Positions 12,201 through 26,956 of a stretch of 64,000 bases of DNA are shown here, in pieces. The DNA comes from Lagopus muta (taxonomy: Eukaryota > Chordata > Aves > Galliformes > Phasianidae). The notes under the pieces are model-generated. The model was not told the DNA's origin and did no database searches. It saw only the letters and a list, made by a program, of their open reading frames with translations. The position numbers and the translations under genes are program-made. The number at the start of each line of letters is the position of its first letter. Positions within the stretch are counted from its first letter, which is position 1. Where the stretch lies: assembly GCF_023343835.1 (NCBI RefSeq), contig NC_064435.1, positions 69,822,134 to 69,886,133 on the forward strand, given 5' to 3'.

Positions 12201-15200
12201 TTGGCATCGCATTATTAACAATATGGGATAGTGAGAAATTCAAATCAGATGGATTTTTCCTATGTTCTTACAATAATAGTGCAGCGCTCACTATGCCTGT
12301 GTGCTGCATGAAATTCAAATCAACATTTCCTAAAAATAAAAAAGAAGCCTGTGTATGCTGAATGTGTCATGGCTTGTCTGTCTACCACCACGCTGTATTA
12401 TCTGCTCTAAGTTCCATACAAATTAAATGTTCCATGCTTTTGGCCAAAAATAAAACCCAGAAGTGTAACGGCTGTAGCAAAATGGGTTTTTCAAGGAACT
12501 TTTCCCACTGCAAATATTAAGTCTTCTCAGGAACTTTGGTCTCCTATTTAGAAATGCCAAGCTGTTATTAATCAAAGGACCTGAGCTTACAAGTGGTAAG
12601 TTCCCTGGGTATGCAGTAAGTTGGATAGAGTTAGAATACCTGGTGTGTTTCTGCACATATTTTTCACTTACTTGTATATTCTTTTGTCTAAGGCACAAGG
12701 CTGAAGGCCCTTTAGGGATCATTTTCATAGTAAGTACAAATAAAAGCCTGTCAGAGATCTGTGTTTCAGATACTACAGCAGATGTAGTTGGCATATCTCT
12801 ATAAAGATGACAAAAATCAGTAATGCCATTTTCCTGGTAAAAACTATTTTCCTCAGATACGAAGAATTTAACTAGAACTCTATCACATTTAACCCTAACC
12901 TATTTAAACTTGTTTGTATACGATTGATTCCAGGACTGTCTTTAATTGCATTCTTTTGTAAGATAGTAAGCAGATCCACCAAAATGCCTCACACTAAACT
13001 TGTCCCAGAGTTAGCACAGAACATTTCAGGACTGCACAGGGCAATATGCTGACAAAAAGGGTATAATCAACCTACTTGGAAACCAGAGTATCTATATCCA
13101 GATTTGCCTGGAGTAAATTTGACCTTCATTTCCTAATGAGGTTCAACAAAGTACAGTGCAAGGTTTTGCACTTGTGTCAAGGCAATCCCAGATATGTATA
13201 CAAACTGGGGGAAGAACTCCTGAAAAGGAGTTAGGTGATTCTGGTTGATGAAGAACTTAACGTGAGCCAGCAGTGTGCTCTTCAATTCGGATAGCCAGTG
13301 GCGCCCTGAGTTCCATCAGAAGAGGGGTGGTCAGCAGGGACAGGGAAGTGCTTATCCTCCTCTCCTCTGCCCTCATGAGGTCCTAGCTGGAGTATATCCA
13401 GCTCTGGGGTCTCCAACACAGGAAAGATGTGGAGCTGTTGCAGAAGGTCCTGAGGAGGGCCATGAAGATGATCCAAGGGCTGGAGCACCTCCCCTATGAA
13501 GACAGGCTGAAGGAACTGGAGTTGTTCAGCCTGAAAAAGAGAGGGCTGAGGGGAGACTCACCCCAAATATTTAAAGGAAGTTTATAAACAGAAGGCAATC
13601 AGCTTTTGACGTGGTAGATAGTGACAGGACAATGGGGAATGATTTTAAACTAAAGATAGGGAGAACTAGATTAGATTAGATGTTGGGGAAGTTTTTTTAC
13701 TGAGTGCTGAAATGCTGGAACAGGTTGCTAGAGAGACTGTGGATGCCCCATTCCTGGAAGTGTTTAAGGCTGGGTTAGATGAGACCGTGGGCAATCTGAT
13801 CAAATACTTGACCTAGTGGCTGGCAACCCTGGCTGTAGCAAGATGGGTGAAATTTGATGATCCCTGAAGTCCTTTCCAACCCAAGCCTTTCTACAATTTC
13901 CACCCTTGTTTGTCCTCTTCCTGGCTTTCTGATCAGATTCTTGCTGGGTCTGAAGCTTTCAGACTGAAGAACATTAGACTTCCACTTCAAGCATTTCTGT
14001 TTTTCTTTTCTGGTTGACCTGAGTAACCATGCTCAATGAATACTGTAATGAGGCATCCTCTCTGAGAGGATCACAAAGGCAAACAGGTGAACACTTCACT
14101 CCTCTGGAATAAACATCATCTGACCATTACATTCATTTTCATATGTTAATTATCCTTTAGCAGCTAAAAAGACACCAGGCGGGCCAGAAACATCAATGAT
14201 TGAGCACATCTCTATTTATGTTCTACATTAAGGCCACTGGCATTTTCTTATTTCAATTAGATTACAGTGTCTCAGAAAAATCTTTAAAATTTTAATATTA
14301 TTGATTATCTTGGATGATTCACAGAACCAGAATCAGACCACAGCATATCTCATCACACATCTATACTAATGAGGAATCCAACTGATCAAAGAATGGCCTG
14401 GATAATCAGTCACTGATTCGAGCTTCAATTTCATTTTTAATGAGGGAAATCTTTTTACAGATGAACTTCTTTGCAATAAATTCAATCTCTACTGCCAGAG
14501 CCTCAAATCATTGGCTTTGTCAGACACAGATTAGCTGCCAGGACCATAATTTCATAATCACACTCCAGGACATCTATTGCAGTTGTGGAATTTCAACATC
14601 ACTCACAATCAGTCCAAACAGCCTACCAAAAATAGATATGAAAATAGAGAATGTGCACAGGCTATTATTGTCACATTTGTAAAATATTATTAAGTACTTC
14701 AAATTCTGTTGGCGTTATAAATAAAGCACAACCTACATTTTTATTATTTCATAAGCTGCAGTGGTTGCTTTGAGGATCTACTTAATCTGATGAAAATCGG
14801 TTTGACAGATGTTGTTTTGAAGATAAAGGAATGCTCTATCTAGGCATCAGTACACAAGAAAGCAAGAAAACATCACTTTGGGACAGAAAATGTGTTTGTT
14901 TATAAACATATAGGTTTTGAACACATTTAATGCACACATTCATTTATAGTTTAATAATAGCCACATCTGATAATGGACAAGGAATAAAACAGTAGACTTG
15001 CCAACACAGCTTATTATCTGTCAATACTTTCAGAGTTGTTAGTTGTTTTATTGTAACACAGAGAGGAAAGGAACGCATCTGTCAAGATTTCAGTGTTCAA
15101 AGAACTTATCCAGATTTTATATGTGATGCTGTTAAGAACTGTACCTGTTTAACATCAGAATCTCAACTAGAGTCATTTGTCTTGACTGTATTCAAATAAA

Positions 15201-18200
15201 GATTTTTATTATTTCATTTTAAGCTTAAGTAAGACCTTTATTTGACATTGCAAGTAAATCACAAAAAGAAGATGGAATACTTGAAAAGATCGTTAACTAG
15301 ATGAAATGAGGCATTAATAATACTAGAATCTTACATCTTCACCTTAGAGGGATTGGCTAAGCCCAAGTCTGACAGAAATGTTGTAAAAACAAACACAATG
15401 ACATTAGAATTATAGCAAAATCTCCTACAGCCTACAGAAAATACACATAGATTACATTTAAAGCCTGTAACAGTAGACACCTTTAAAACACCACAGAATG
15501 AAAGACAGAACCTCCTGAAAACAAAGCAGTGTTAAGATCAAGAATTTAGGAAGATTCAACATCAGAATTAAGTATTTCTGTGACTTACACACATTCACAT
15601 CAGGATAGAAACATGTAGAAGTTAGACAAATGCTGATGCTCTATGCTTGAAGTTAACCTCACAGTGACAAGGTCAGCAAAGAAAACCTCTTCTGTGCAGA
15701 GGTTAAACTTCTGTAATTCATTTTCCTTCCTGCCCTCAATGAAATAGCACAAGAAATTATTTTCCTGATACGTCTGATTCATCCGCAATTTATCTGAGAA
15801 CTATAAATCAGAGTACGAGCACAGCAACAAGATTCCCAATATGGAAACACTTGAACAGGCCAGCCTGCCTTAAAAAGGATAGAGCCATACAGATACTAGT
15901 CTTTTGCTAGGCTAAGATGACTTTCCTGGGTTTAAAAAAAGATTCCAAGTAAAACATATCATACACTCTAATTAGCAAGTTGTTTAGGCAAGCAAAGTGA
16001 AAAACATGAAATAGGATGATCCACCCCAATTGTTCCCTCATTAGAGACAAATTTTGCTTTTTCACATCTTGTCCCACCAAAGCGGTCGCTCTATGAACAG
16101 AAATTTCTCCAAATTCTAATCATTTTCAATCAATAAAATGTTTGCCTTTAATCCTACCCTTTTTTTTCTGGAGTTGAAAAAATTTTGGCGAGCTGCTCAA
16201 ACCATCCGGCTTAATCTTGAAGGTTACTTACGGATTCATATATTCTGAATACAAAACATTAAAAGGTAACTGTTCTTAGTTTCAGTTCAATTCCTTTTAA
16301 AAAATGTTCAGATACTTCTTCATAGCGGAGCTTATCTGAATTTACGTGGTTGCCTTTAATTTTGGCATTGTCGGTGAAAATGAAGTCTGAGATGATTAAA
16401 AAGACACTGAGATGATTAAAAACACATTTCTCAGCAACAGAGAAAGGCTAACAAGCACACTGCTCATCAGCTTGCCTGAGATACTTTCCAATTGGTTATT
16501 ATGCATTTAGGTTATTAATTTTCTGGACAGAAAAGTAATAATTAGCCTGACTGACTACCAGAGGGAAATATGCTAGTTGATTGCACTGGGACATGCAGTA
16601 TCTGATATTCTATGATAATTTATCCTGCTGAGGTCATTTATTTATCTGCCATAACTTTCAAACCTTTAGGATCACCCACAGGATGGCACTGTTGAACCTC
16701 TGCTTAATGTGTATGTACAGTAAGGACAGAACCTCAAAAAAAAAAAAAGAAAAAACCCATGTGCTGTGGCAAATACTAGAACAAGTAGAAGCAACACTTC
16801 TTCCTCTTGATGAAATGAAGAATATACATACAGACACTACCTTCAAAAAATAACTTCCTCCTCTCCATGTAGTAGTCTGTGTTCCAATATATTCCGTGAG
16901 ATAGCTTTCACTCTGCTAAATGGTTGCTCTTCCCACACAGGCAAATGAAAGCAAGTTTTAAGGTAGCTCTTAATACCCTATGAGGGCATTTTAATGACTA
17001 CTTGTTTCGCCATTCATATACAAGCAAATTGGGTGTCCTGATCTTTTAATGAGATAGCAAATCACTATTCATTACATTTAATAGAGACTGATTGACTTTC
17101 ATTGTTCTTACATCCACTGTCAACTCGCTGCAGCACATGGCCTGATTAATCTCACCAGCATCTCATTCATCTTTGTTTTTAGTGCATGCATTAGTGACAG
17201 AAGAAAATTATTTAAGAAAGCTATCTCCCTTCTCTAATCTGCATTGTTACACAGGCTGTACAGAGAGTACATTTCTCTTTCTTGCCTTCTTCTGACCACA
17301 GAATGAAGATCTAAGCGTTTCAGCTTTCCTACAGACTCAAGGATTTAAAAATAGACCACAATTCCCCAGCTGTTGGTTCATTTATTAGGGTTCAAACCTG
17401 TCATCCCAATAACTACCTCGTGACTGTACCTAGTGATGTACTAGTGAACATCAGTGACAAACTTCACACAGGCAGTAACTGCAGCATTAGCCCACTTAGT
17501 ACCTGTAGCCCTTTTGCTGGAAAAATGAAAGCTGTGGAAACTGACATAAAGCAAGTTTCAATAGTGGCATAACTGTAAGGAAACTCTAAAACAAAGAACT
17601 ACGTAGAGTCGACTGTGAGCATTTGCAAAATGGCCAAAGATGGTAGTGCAGAGGAGAGGATCAAGTCTTCTGCAATAGCCAAATGCTGAAGTGCGCTTCA
17701 CTGTATGTTCCCATGACAGTAACATGCTTCCACACTAAGAATATGATGAGCATGGGCCTGCACTGCATTGCCTCAGATTCTGGGACACATTATCAACCTG
17801 TGGCACTGCTGCAGCTTCTCCTCCTCCTCCCAACGCATGAAAGATGGAGTGGAATTAGAAATAGAAACACTGTGACACTGTATTAGGAATACATGATGTC
17901 AGTGCAATGAAGGAGATGTAGAGATTAGAAGCTAATAAGAAGGCTAAAATCTCTCTGGTGAATCTCTGTTTGTCTCAGACACACAGTGGTGCCTTAGAAT
18001 GTCTCAGCTATTGCTACTGAAATCTATACCTGACTCTTGTCTTCCTATATCTCAGGCCATTAACCACTTCAGTAGACATTCATGTTTCACTTTCCTGTTT
18101 CAACAATTGCAATACCATTTCTTATTAATCCAAACTACACAACAGATACACACACGTGTCTCCATTTGTATAAACACATCCTCTTCCACATCCATGGCAC

Positions 18201-21200
18201 TATTACAAGAAGCTGTCTTAACACCGCTTTACACCTCACATTCTGCAGTTGTACCCCACTGTTGCGTGAAGCTCTCCAAAGCAAACACAGATGAAAATCC
18301 CCACGCAGCAGAAAATCATGACAAATTTTCTGTGCATTTCCTTATCTGGAAAAGCTCCCAGCATAACCAAGGGCATTTTGCAAGGTTACAAATACGCTCT
18401 TACAGTATTAGATTCCATGCTGAAGCCTGTGTGAGCTGCCTGTATTGGCCAGGATCTCACTTTAGTTCAAATCCTTCCGAAGTTGTTTACACAGTTCTGT
18501 TTGCACTCCAGAGGCAAGTGAAAATTCTAGAGGAATACATCTCGCCATAAGAATAAGAAACTAGCAGATCTCAGAATCTGAAATTTCTCTTAGTTCAGCC
18601 ATAGAAGGCAAAAACAAACAAACAAACCTGATCTTGCATTTAAAGCTCATAAAGGAGCATCAGAAATCTGAATTCAAACATGCTTTCATCATAATAGCGT
18701 ACATCTAACAGTAAAACAAGCGAAAACCAAAACCAACCCAACACCCTATTCACTTAGCACAGTGAAAGCTTTAGTACGACAAAAGACAAGGAACAAAGTT
18801 CTCTAGAAAGAAATCATAGAATGGCCTGGATTGAAAAGGACCACAATGATCATGAGTTTCAACCCCCTGCTATGTGCAGGGTTGCCAACCACCAGACCAG
18901 GCTGCCCAGAGCCACATCCAGCCTGGCCTTGAATGCCTCCAGGGATGGGGCATCCACAGCCTCCTTGGGCAACCTGTTCCAGTGTGTCACCACCCTCTGT
19001 GTAGAAAACTTCCTAAAAACTAACCTTAACTTCCCTGTCTCAGTTTAAAATCATTCCCCCTTGTCCTATCACTATCCACCCTTGTAAACAGTCATTCCCC
19101 CCTCCTGTTTATACACTCCCTTCAAGTACTGAAAGGCCACAGGGAGGTCTCCCTGGAGCCTTCTCCAAGCTAAACAATCCTAGTTCCCTCAACCTTTCCT
19201 CATAGGAGAGGTGCTCCAGCCCTCTGATTCAGACAAGAGCATATCTCTGTGTAAGTGAACTTTGAGAAATTGAATATCTCCAGATCAAGCGACCTCCACT
19301 GACCTGCCAGGAAGCAATCGCCTTGCTCCTCTACTACCATTACTATGCCTGCTCTGAGCTGCAGTAGTTGGTAAGGCAGAATCTTCATTTTTCATCTAGA
19401 AACATCCAGTCACCTGAACACAGAACAGATTGTTTCTTCCTTCTGTGTTTATCTTAAGGGTTTAATCCAGAAGGTCAACATTCGATATTACTAAAATAAA
19501 CTGCAAACGTTCTACTAATGTCAACAAGACTAGAACTTCATACTGAGGAAAGACACAGGAAATGACCCCGAAGAAATCAATAGCAATGGGATTTAAAGCA
19601 CTGCAGTCTGATTTCAAGAGTAGTTCTTAGATGGTAAACTTCCACTCAGCACAAAATAGATGTTTCACTTTTTAAGTGATAATAAAATCTGTGACAGTGC
19701 AAACAGGTCAACGTGCTGTTTAATCTGAATATAGTTCTGTACTAGTACTCATTCATTTAAATGGGATGTACAAACCATAAAGCAACTAAAATCTCCCAAA
19801 TGTCAGTACTACCAGCAATTTTTCTGTTAATCTAACAAAAATGAATGCTCTTTTTCTAGTTTAGTCTCTTAGGTCTGTCACACCCTGGTGCTCCACACGT
19901 TTGAATGGCATTTAATTGCTTCAACTAAAATAGCTAAGCCAGTTCAATTCTCCAAACAAGTATTACAGAAGGTGTAAGATAGCAAACACTTGGCTCCATT
20001 GGTTTCTACATACATTATTAAACAGCCATTATAACATAGTTAGATCACATCTTCTTCTGTTTGTGATGCATACACAGCTCTGCTTCTTCAGCCTGCTTTT
20101 TACAGAACAAATAGATCAGTTTGAGGAAAGAAAACAAAACAAGCATCCACAGTCTCAGGTGAATTTACACTTATTAAACAACAGCAATAATGTTGGTACT
20201 TTATACTAGTAGTTTGTAATAGTATTTTATGCTGCTCGAACAAACAGTTTTTCACGCAGAGGACAGGAGAAATAAAAACACTGTAAAAATGACTCCTACC
20301 TTATCCACTACCTGGCAGCACAGTTCTGGCCAGAGCACTGTCTGCAGTTGTGTTTCTGCAACTGTAGCTGAAGGGTGTCCACAGCCAAGAACACAGCTTA
20401 TCCAAAACACCAGCCTAGTGGTAGAGTACCTCTGGCTACTGTCTGCATAGTCTAAAAAGTGACAATATAATAATGGGACCTGACTAAATAAGTTATTAGC
20501 TTCTTCACCTTTGAAATCAGGGACAGTTGACCTAAGTACTTATTTAAAAAATAAATTGCACCTACCTAAGCATCAATATAGCTTAAATTTGCAAAAAAAA
20601 ATTCAGAAGATCTCTTGACATTTCTGTAGACTTCAAAGGGTCACTTCTATTATACTGTATCTAATTGGACATGTAGACATTTTATAGTTTACTAATGAGA
20701 CAGGAGATAGCTTTTAATAGAAATCCATCAATAACCAAAGGCAGAGGTCTCTCCTGAATCAGAATGCCATTTTTACTCCGTACAGGTCAACAGAGTAATG
20801 GAGTCCCAGGACATCACTGTGAAAATTAATGAAAGTGTATGACACCAGAATGAGATTTCCAAATAATTAAAAAGCCAAAATAGTGATTATCAGAGTAAGT
20901 GCACCTTCTACTATCCAGGCAACCACGTGTACCCCTTTGTAAATACTATAGTGCAGGACTTTTCATGTGTCATGACCGACAGTTTATTCTTTTCAGTTTT
21001 CACATTCCGAAGAAATATTTTCTAAATTTACATACTTCTACTGCAAAAATATACTTGTTACCTCTTAGCTCTGTTACATTTTCTTACATCCTTTCCCCCA
21101 CTCAGACTCTTCAGGTTATTGTGATTTAAAGTTATAACAACTGTATAGTAATGCTGGCTCTATTTTAAGAATTTCATATGAAACATCTCTATTTAGTTTT

Positions 21201-24200
21201 CATTACAAAAGCAAGTGCTTAGAGGAGCTCAACATCTGCAGAAGCAGGAACCACAGGACATTTTTAATGGTATTTTGGTAGAAGGTCTTCTCCATCACCT
21301 TCATCTCCAACTGCCTCTGTTAGTCTAGATCCCAAGGGCTAGCTCCCAAAAATAGTACATTTTGCTTGTTTTGAATGTTAACACATTAACTATGCACAAT
21401 AGCAAGTAAATTATCAAATACTCTTTATTTTCAAAAGAGTGATGACTTTAAATAACATTGATCCAAGCCTGGTACATTCATGAAAAAAAAAAAACACCTC
21501 TGACTCACAGCATAATCACTTCATGTGTAAACAGAAAAAGAAAAACAGAAATTTGGAATTTCTAGCAACCAAATTTAGCTGCAGGATGGAGTGTAAGATG
21601 AGGCACTGCCCGATTCAGCTGAACGCTTCTGAATTCGGATCATTATAGAAGCAGATGAAAACCTTGGAAAAGAGAAGTCTTAAAGTACTTTAGAGGAACT
21701 GGACAATTTTGGATCTTAGCTTTCTTCTTCTTAATCAAAAACTCAGGGACAAAATGATAGATGTACTGCCCTGAGACGGCTAAGTCAAAGAACACCATGA
21801 AAGTATTCAAATGGTTAACTTGCCTGCATCAGGAAAGCAGAGTATGAAAGAATGTGAACACTAAGAGAGAAACACACAGTAGAAATCAAATGGAGGGAAA
21901 TACATACACCTGAGGAAGGTCTCACCTCCCATTAACGCTCTAAATTCTGGGTTGGTAATTTATAATGCCATATACCAATGTCAATCTTCAAAAAACAAAA
22001 CCAAAAAACCAGTAACATGTATTACTACAGGTTTTAGTCAAAATATGATAGCTATGTTTATGAACCGAAAATAAGAGCGAAGAAGAAAAGCCGCCACAGT
22101 AATAGCTGATAGCTTTATGGCTTGTCTTTTATCCACTTATAATCCTTTAGCGCTCTTTCCTGAGATTACATTTTATAAACTGCTTTCAACCTGCAAACAA
22201 GTTTGCACACTTCATGTCAAATACCCACACATTCATTGTGACTTTACCATCACAAAAAAAAAAGCAAAAAGACCAGGTGTAAAGAGAAAATCCTTAATTT
22301 AACAAAAGACCAAATCGCTTTCTAATATTCAGTGTCAGTATTTATGGCAAAATTTTCTATTAACCAATGTGGCATTCCTATTATTAACCCACACATTCAA
22401 AAGAGATGACAGACCTCTCTTGTGCATACTTGCTCTGAATTCTTGCTGCTATGACATTAAAATTGACAGGAGGGTATTGGGCTCCTGTCGTATCTATTTA
22501 AAGTCTTCATAGAGAAGGAGTCCATTGAGACATACCCTAGGCACCTAGATGACAGCAGTGCTATTGCTGCTACATAATGGCCAGCTGCAAACTGAAGCTT
22601 AATTTTGTTTTTGTCTATCAGAGAGATCTCGTCTAGATACTCCCAGTTGCAAAGAAAGAAATATCCACAAATCTTACAGCAGTGATTCTCATTCATTACT
22701 GTAACACATCAAGGGAAGTAAAAAACTATAAAAGAGCTTTAAGCAAGAAAAGAAAGTTGTTTTGCTTTTTTTTTTTTTTTTCTTCCTTTACTGATGAAAC
22801 TCAGCTGCAAAGAACAGCATTGAACAGTGCAACACTAAGGGGATACAAGCACAATCCACAGCTCAGAAAAGTGCTCACTGTTTGTGGGTAGAAATAAAAA
22901 GAGCCAAGCCCATTCTTCCCAAAGACCAGATAGCTCATATTGTTTATTTATAAAGCAGTGGGTATTAGTACAGAATAGGCAACTGTAGAGGCAAGAAGAG
23001 AGAAGCAAACTGGGGAAAAGGGAAAGGAATAAAAGGAAGAAAAAAAAAAGTGGTGAGACAGGTGGGAAAGTTGTATTCTTTGGAGCAGTGCTGAAAAAGT
23101 ATCAAAAACAATTTTTTAGGAAGTGGCAGAAGGATAAGTGCCTGTTACAACGTAAGTGACAAGGCAGGAAGAAATATTCACAGAAAGCAGATCTTGTTAC
23201 AACACCTGAAACCTGCAGGCTCATATGTGCCTCTGTTAGGAAACAACTGGGAAGCCAGTTAACAGGCTGCTGTTGCAGAGCACAACTGATTGCAACAGGA
23301 TCACTGAAGCAAAATAACAGGATTGGTGAGCTCTGCAACAATAGACTGGAAATCCTAAACGTAAGAAGTGAGGACTGGCATCCCACAGGTAATAATTAAA
23401 CTGCCTTACCTCCAGATAGGTCGCAGAGATCTCTTACAAGGATAGCAGAGGACAATATCAGAAAGGAAGTTCATTCCAACAACCCTGTCCGTTAGCAAGT
23501 GACAGAAGGGAAGCCAACCAGTGCCTCATAGCCAGCTACACACAGCACATTAAAATCCAGTGCCGTATTCGCCAATATACAAGGGAACAAATACATATTT
23601 GATGCTATTTCTGCCAGGAACACGAAAGCAGGAAGTTCAATCTACCTTTAGCCTCAGTCATTTGGAAAATACACCTGGACACAAGTTCAGATCCTTCTGC
23701 AAGGTAATATCTCATATACGAGAGCAAGCAGCTCTGATAACCTTCTCAGCAACTGATCAATGCTCAAAGACTCTCGTATTGATTTCACTTAATGCTATTT
23801 CATTAACATTTGACATATCAAGCAATTTGACCACCTGTTAATACCATTTCTTTTAGGTATGGTAATCTTGAGGAACAAATCAATTAAGAACTTGCACCAG
23901 GCTGGCAGGTGTGACTATTTCTTATCTTTCAGCCAACATGCATACTGAGAACTTCTGGAAGACTTCACTTCATGATGACAAGACTCAACTATTTCAGGTA
24001 GGTTGGGTTTTGTACAAGATCAATATACTAATGTAGCAATGTAAAGCTGTAAATTAGCAGTATTTAAGTATCCTGGAATATTTAGTGAATACTTACCTAT
24101 TCAGTATCTCAGTGCACACACAGTGTGGCAGTTTCAAAAGCAGTTTCTAAACTTGGACTTGGAATCTGGGTTTACTGCATTACTACAACCTGCCATAGTT

Positions 24201-26915
24201 TCCAAATGGATTAGGTATTCACAATTTCACTTAATTTAAGTAGAAACACTACCTCTGAAAACTGTGAAGGATCTCAATCAAGTAGGGTACTTGCCCCCAA
24301 GAAACCACTTCTGAATTTTCAGTAGAATGTGCAACTTAGCCTGAATAACCACTATCAGAGAAGCACATAACCCTTGAGAATAACATGAACAGAAGTTGTG
24401 CAAGAACGTGCAGATTAATGACAGCAAAGCAAAAGAGCAGATTGTCCACAACTATGTACTTGACCTTGGTTTTGTTTCTAGTCCATGTAAGCTGTTTTGC
24501 TACTGCTAAACATTACTTTTCTATGAATAATTTGGCTGCGATAAGGAAATGCACCACTGCGCAAAATATGGACTCGAAAGCCCAAGAGATCACAACCTTA
24601 AGCACAGAATGGACAACAAAAGCAGAGGCCAACTCATACTCTAGTGTTCACGCGACCTCACCCCTTCTCCCATCTTCCCTAGTGCCTTGCCTCACTGTCA
24701 GCTGTGGCTCTGCCAGCTATGCCAATAGATAGCAAGTTACAGATAACAGACCCATCACTACAGAGTTGCACGGTTCATTGCTCAGGGCAGAACATCTCTG
24801 GAGGTTCAAATGCCCATGGCAATCTGCAGCTTCACTTGGAAGATCACTACATTTTACTTGCTTTTAGGAGCACGTCACTGCACACACATCTATTTTGTGA
24901 ACACACCCATTTACACCGGCACTCCTGTTGATCAGAAATTAAATCAGACAATTCAGACCAGCATGGTTGTGGAGATAATCAACAAGTGGCTTCCAATGGT
25001 CCCAGTAGCCTAATTAGGGACATTCTGAGGATGCATACACAAGGTTTCACCCTGAAAAGGCTACGCAACTCTGCAGGGCCACCCTAACCAACAGGTTGCT
25101 GCTTAGGTGTCTCCTCCCAGACAACAACAAAGAGGAAAAGTGCTTCTTCTCAGATCACTCTTACTAAAGTCTACCACACTTTGGATTGCTTTAAAACTGC
25201 TCTCTTGGATTATATTATCCCTTTAAAATGATATAAGCATACATACTATTTACACAGTTCATAAAGTAAAACTGTCTTCAATGATTCTGCCTATTTTTGA
25301 GAGCTAGAAGAGCCACCAAATCTGAGAGGCAAACAATGCTGAAAGAATAAAAACAAAATTACAGAGTTGTAACTACAGAGGAATCAATTACAGAATTACA
25401 GACGGAATGAAGTTGGAAAGGACCTCTAGAGGCCATCTAGTCCAAACTGCTGCTCAAGCAGGGACAACTCAGAGCTGCTTGTCCAGGATTGTATCTAGGC
25501 AGCTTTTGAAGATCTAAAAAGAGGAGACTTCACAGCTGCTCTTGGGAAACCTGTGCCACTGCTATGTCACCTCAACAACAAAGAAATACCTCCCAATGTT
25601 TAGACAGAACTGCCTATGTTAAGTTTCCCACTGCCTCTGTTAAGTTTCACAGATTGACCAACACTAGCCTGATCATCAGGTAAGGTTCAGCCTGGGACTG
25701 ACTGTCCTGCCAGTATGTACTTGTGAAGGATATTCTTTTCCAGTGGGGAAAGAGCGTAGCAAGAATTGAAAAGTTAAACCAATAAGGAATTTAAAAAAAT
25801 AAAACCACAACAAAAAACAGCACCACAACATTCAAACTCCGTATCAGTCTTGAGATATGTCTGCAGACCCTAAGAAGGTCAAATGACAGGCTGTACAACA
25901 AGATCAACTATTGTATTTTCCTCATAGAATCTAAAATTATTAGTTGTTTCAATCAAGAATCATTTTGATCATGTTAACAGCTGTATGGAAAGCTCACCTA
26001 CACAAATGTCACTGGAAGGCATTATACAATCTTAAGTGACAGTAACGAAGCCTGTAAATCACAGTCCCTCTGTCCACTAATATTTTAAAAGTGTAAACTG
26101 CTTCCTACTGGGATTCAGAGGAGAAGTTGGCAAGAATACTACACACACAGGTCAGCCTTAAGAGATCATTTATTTCCTCGTTTCTCAGAACTAGGCTGTT
26201 TATCAATACTAAAAGATCAGTTATCAACTCTGAAGAATCAAAATGCTATTCAGGGACCAGCCTCATTCCTCTTGGTTCAATCTTCACGTATAAAACCCAG
26301 ACTCCCTGGCCACGTATTTCCACATTGCTGCTCAGCACAATAAGGTCACTCAGTGCACCCAACTTTCTCTTTGAGAACATCTTCCAAGATGATGCCTTTG
26401 TCAGTGAGATGAATCCCTTAACCATTGCAGGAAATGTTCTCTAAGCCGCCCAACTGTTTAGTTGCAACAGAGAGATGATAATCTTACATTCTCAATGTTA
26501 TCTACACTCCAAATTTAATTTAAAACAAAACAACTCACACATTATAAACTACCTCTGTTTTTTTTCCCAAATATTTCAAAATCAGTACAAATTCAGCTGA
26601 GGATTGTTTTCTGCAAACACATGGTTCTTGGAATTCATCAAGTAATGGAAAGCAAAAGATAAAAAGGTAAGGACCTTGAAGTGCACAACAGTCACACAGT
26701 GGGATTCACATGAAATTACTCACTGGAACACCTCTAGCTGTACAGAAGTCAGAGCATATTACCTCTTAGTTTTAAAAAATTCATCCTGATGCTTCCTGAA
26801 ATATTCATGCATGACTGACAGAAGAACTGAGACAGTTCCCACCAGGGCTCGACTTCCTACACAGCAAAAAGGCTACCTGCCCTCTTGTAGGTAGAATCCT
26901 TCTCACAGGAGAAGA

Positions 26916-26956
<41 letters not shown>

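Noticed and set aside
24385-24732. 115-codon plus-strand frame with a hydrophobic segment ([17 protein letters not shown]) resembling a signal peptide
   Set aside because: Antisense within DAP intron 2, no known family, no cysteine-rich or other mature-peptide pattern, and no promoter seen.
26932-26954. A23 as the tail of a processed retrogene
   Set aside because: No gene-like sequence, polyadenylation signal or target duplication was seen beside it.
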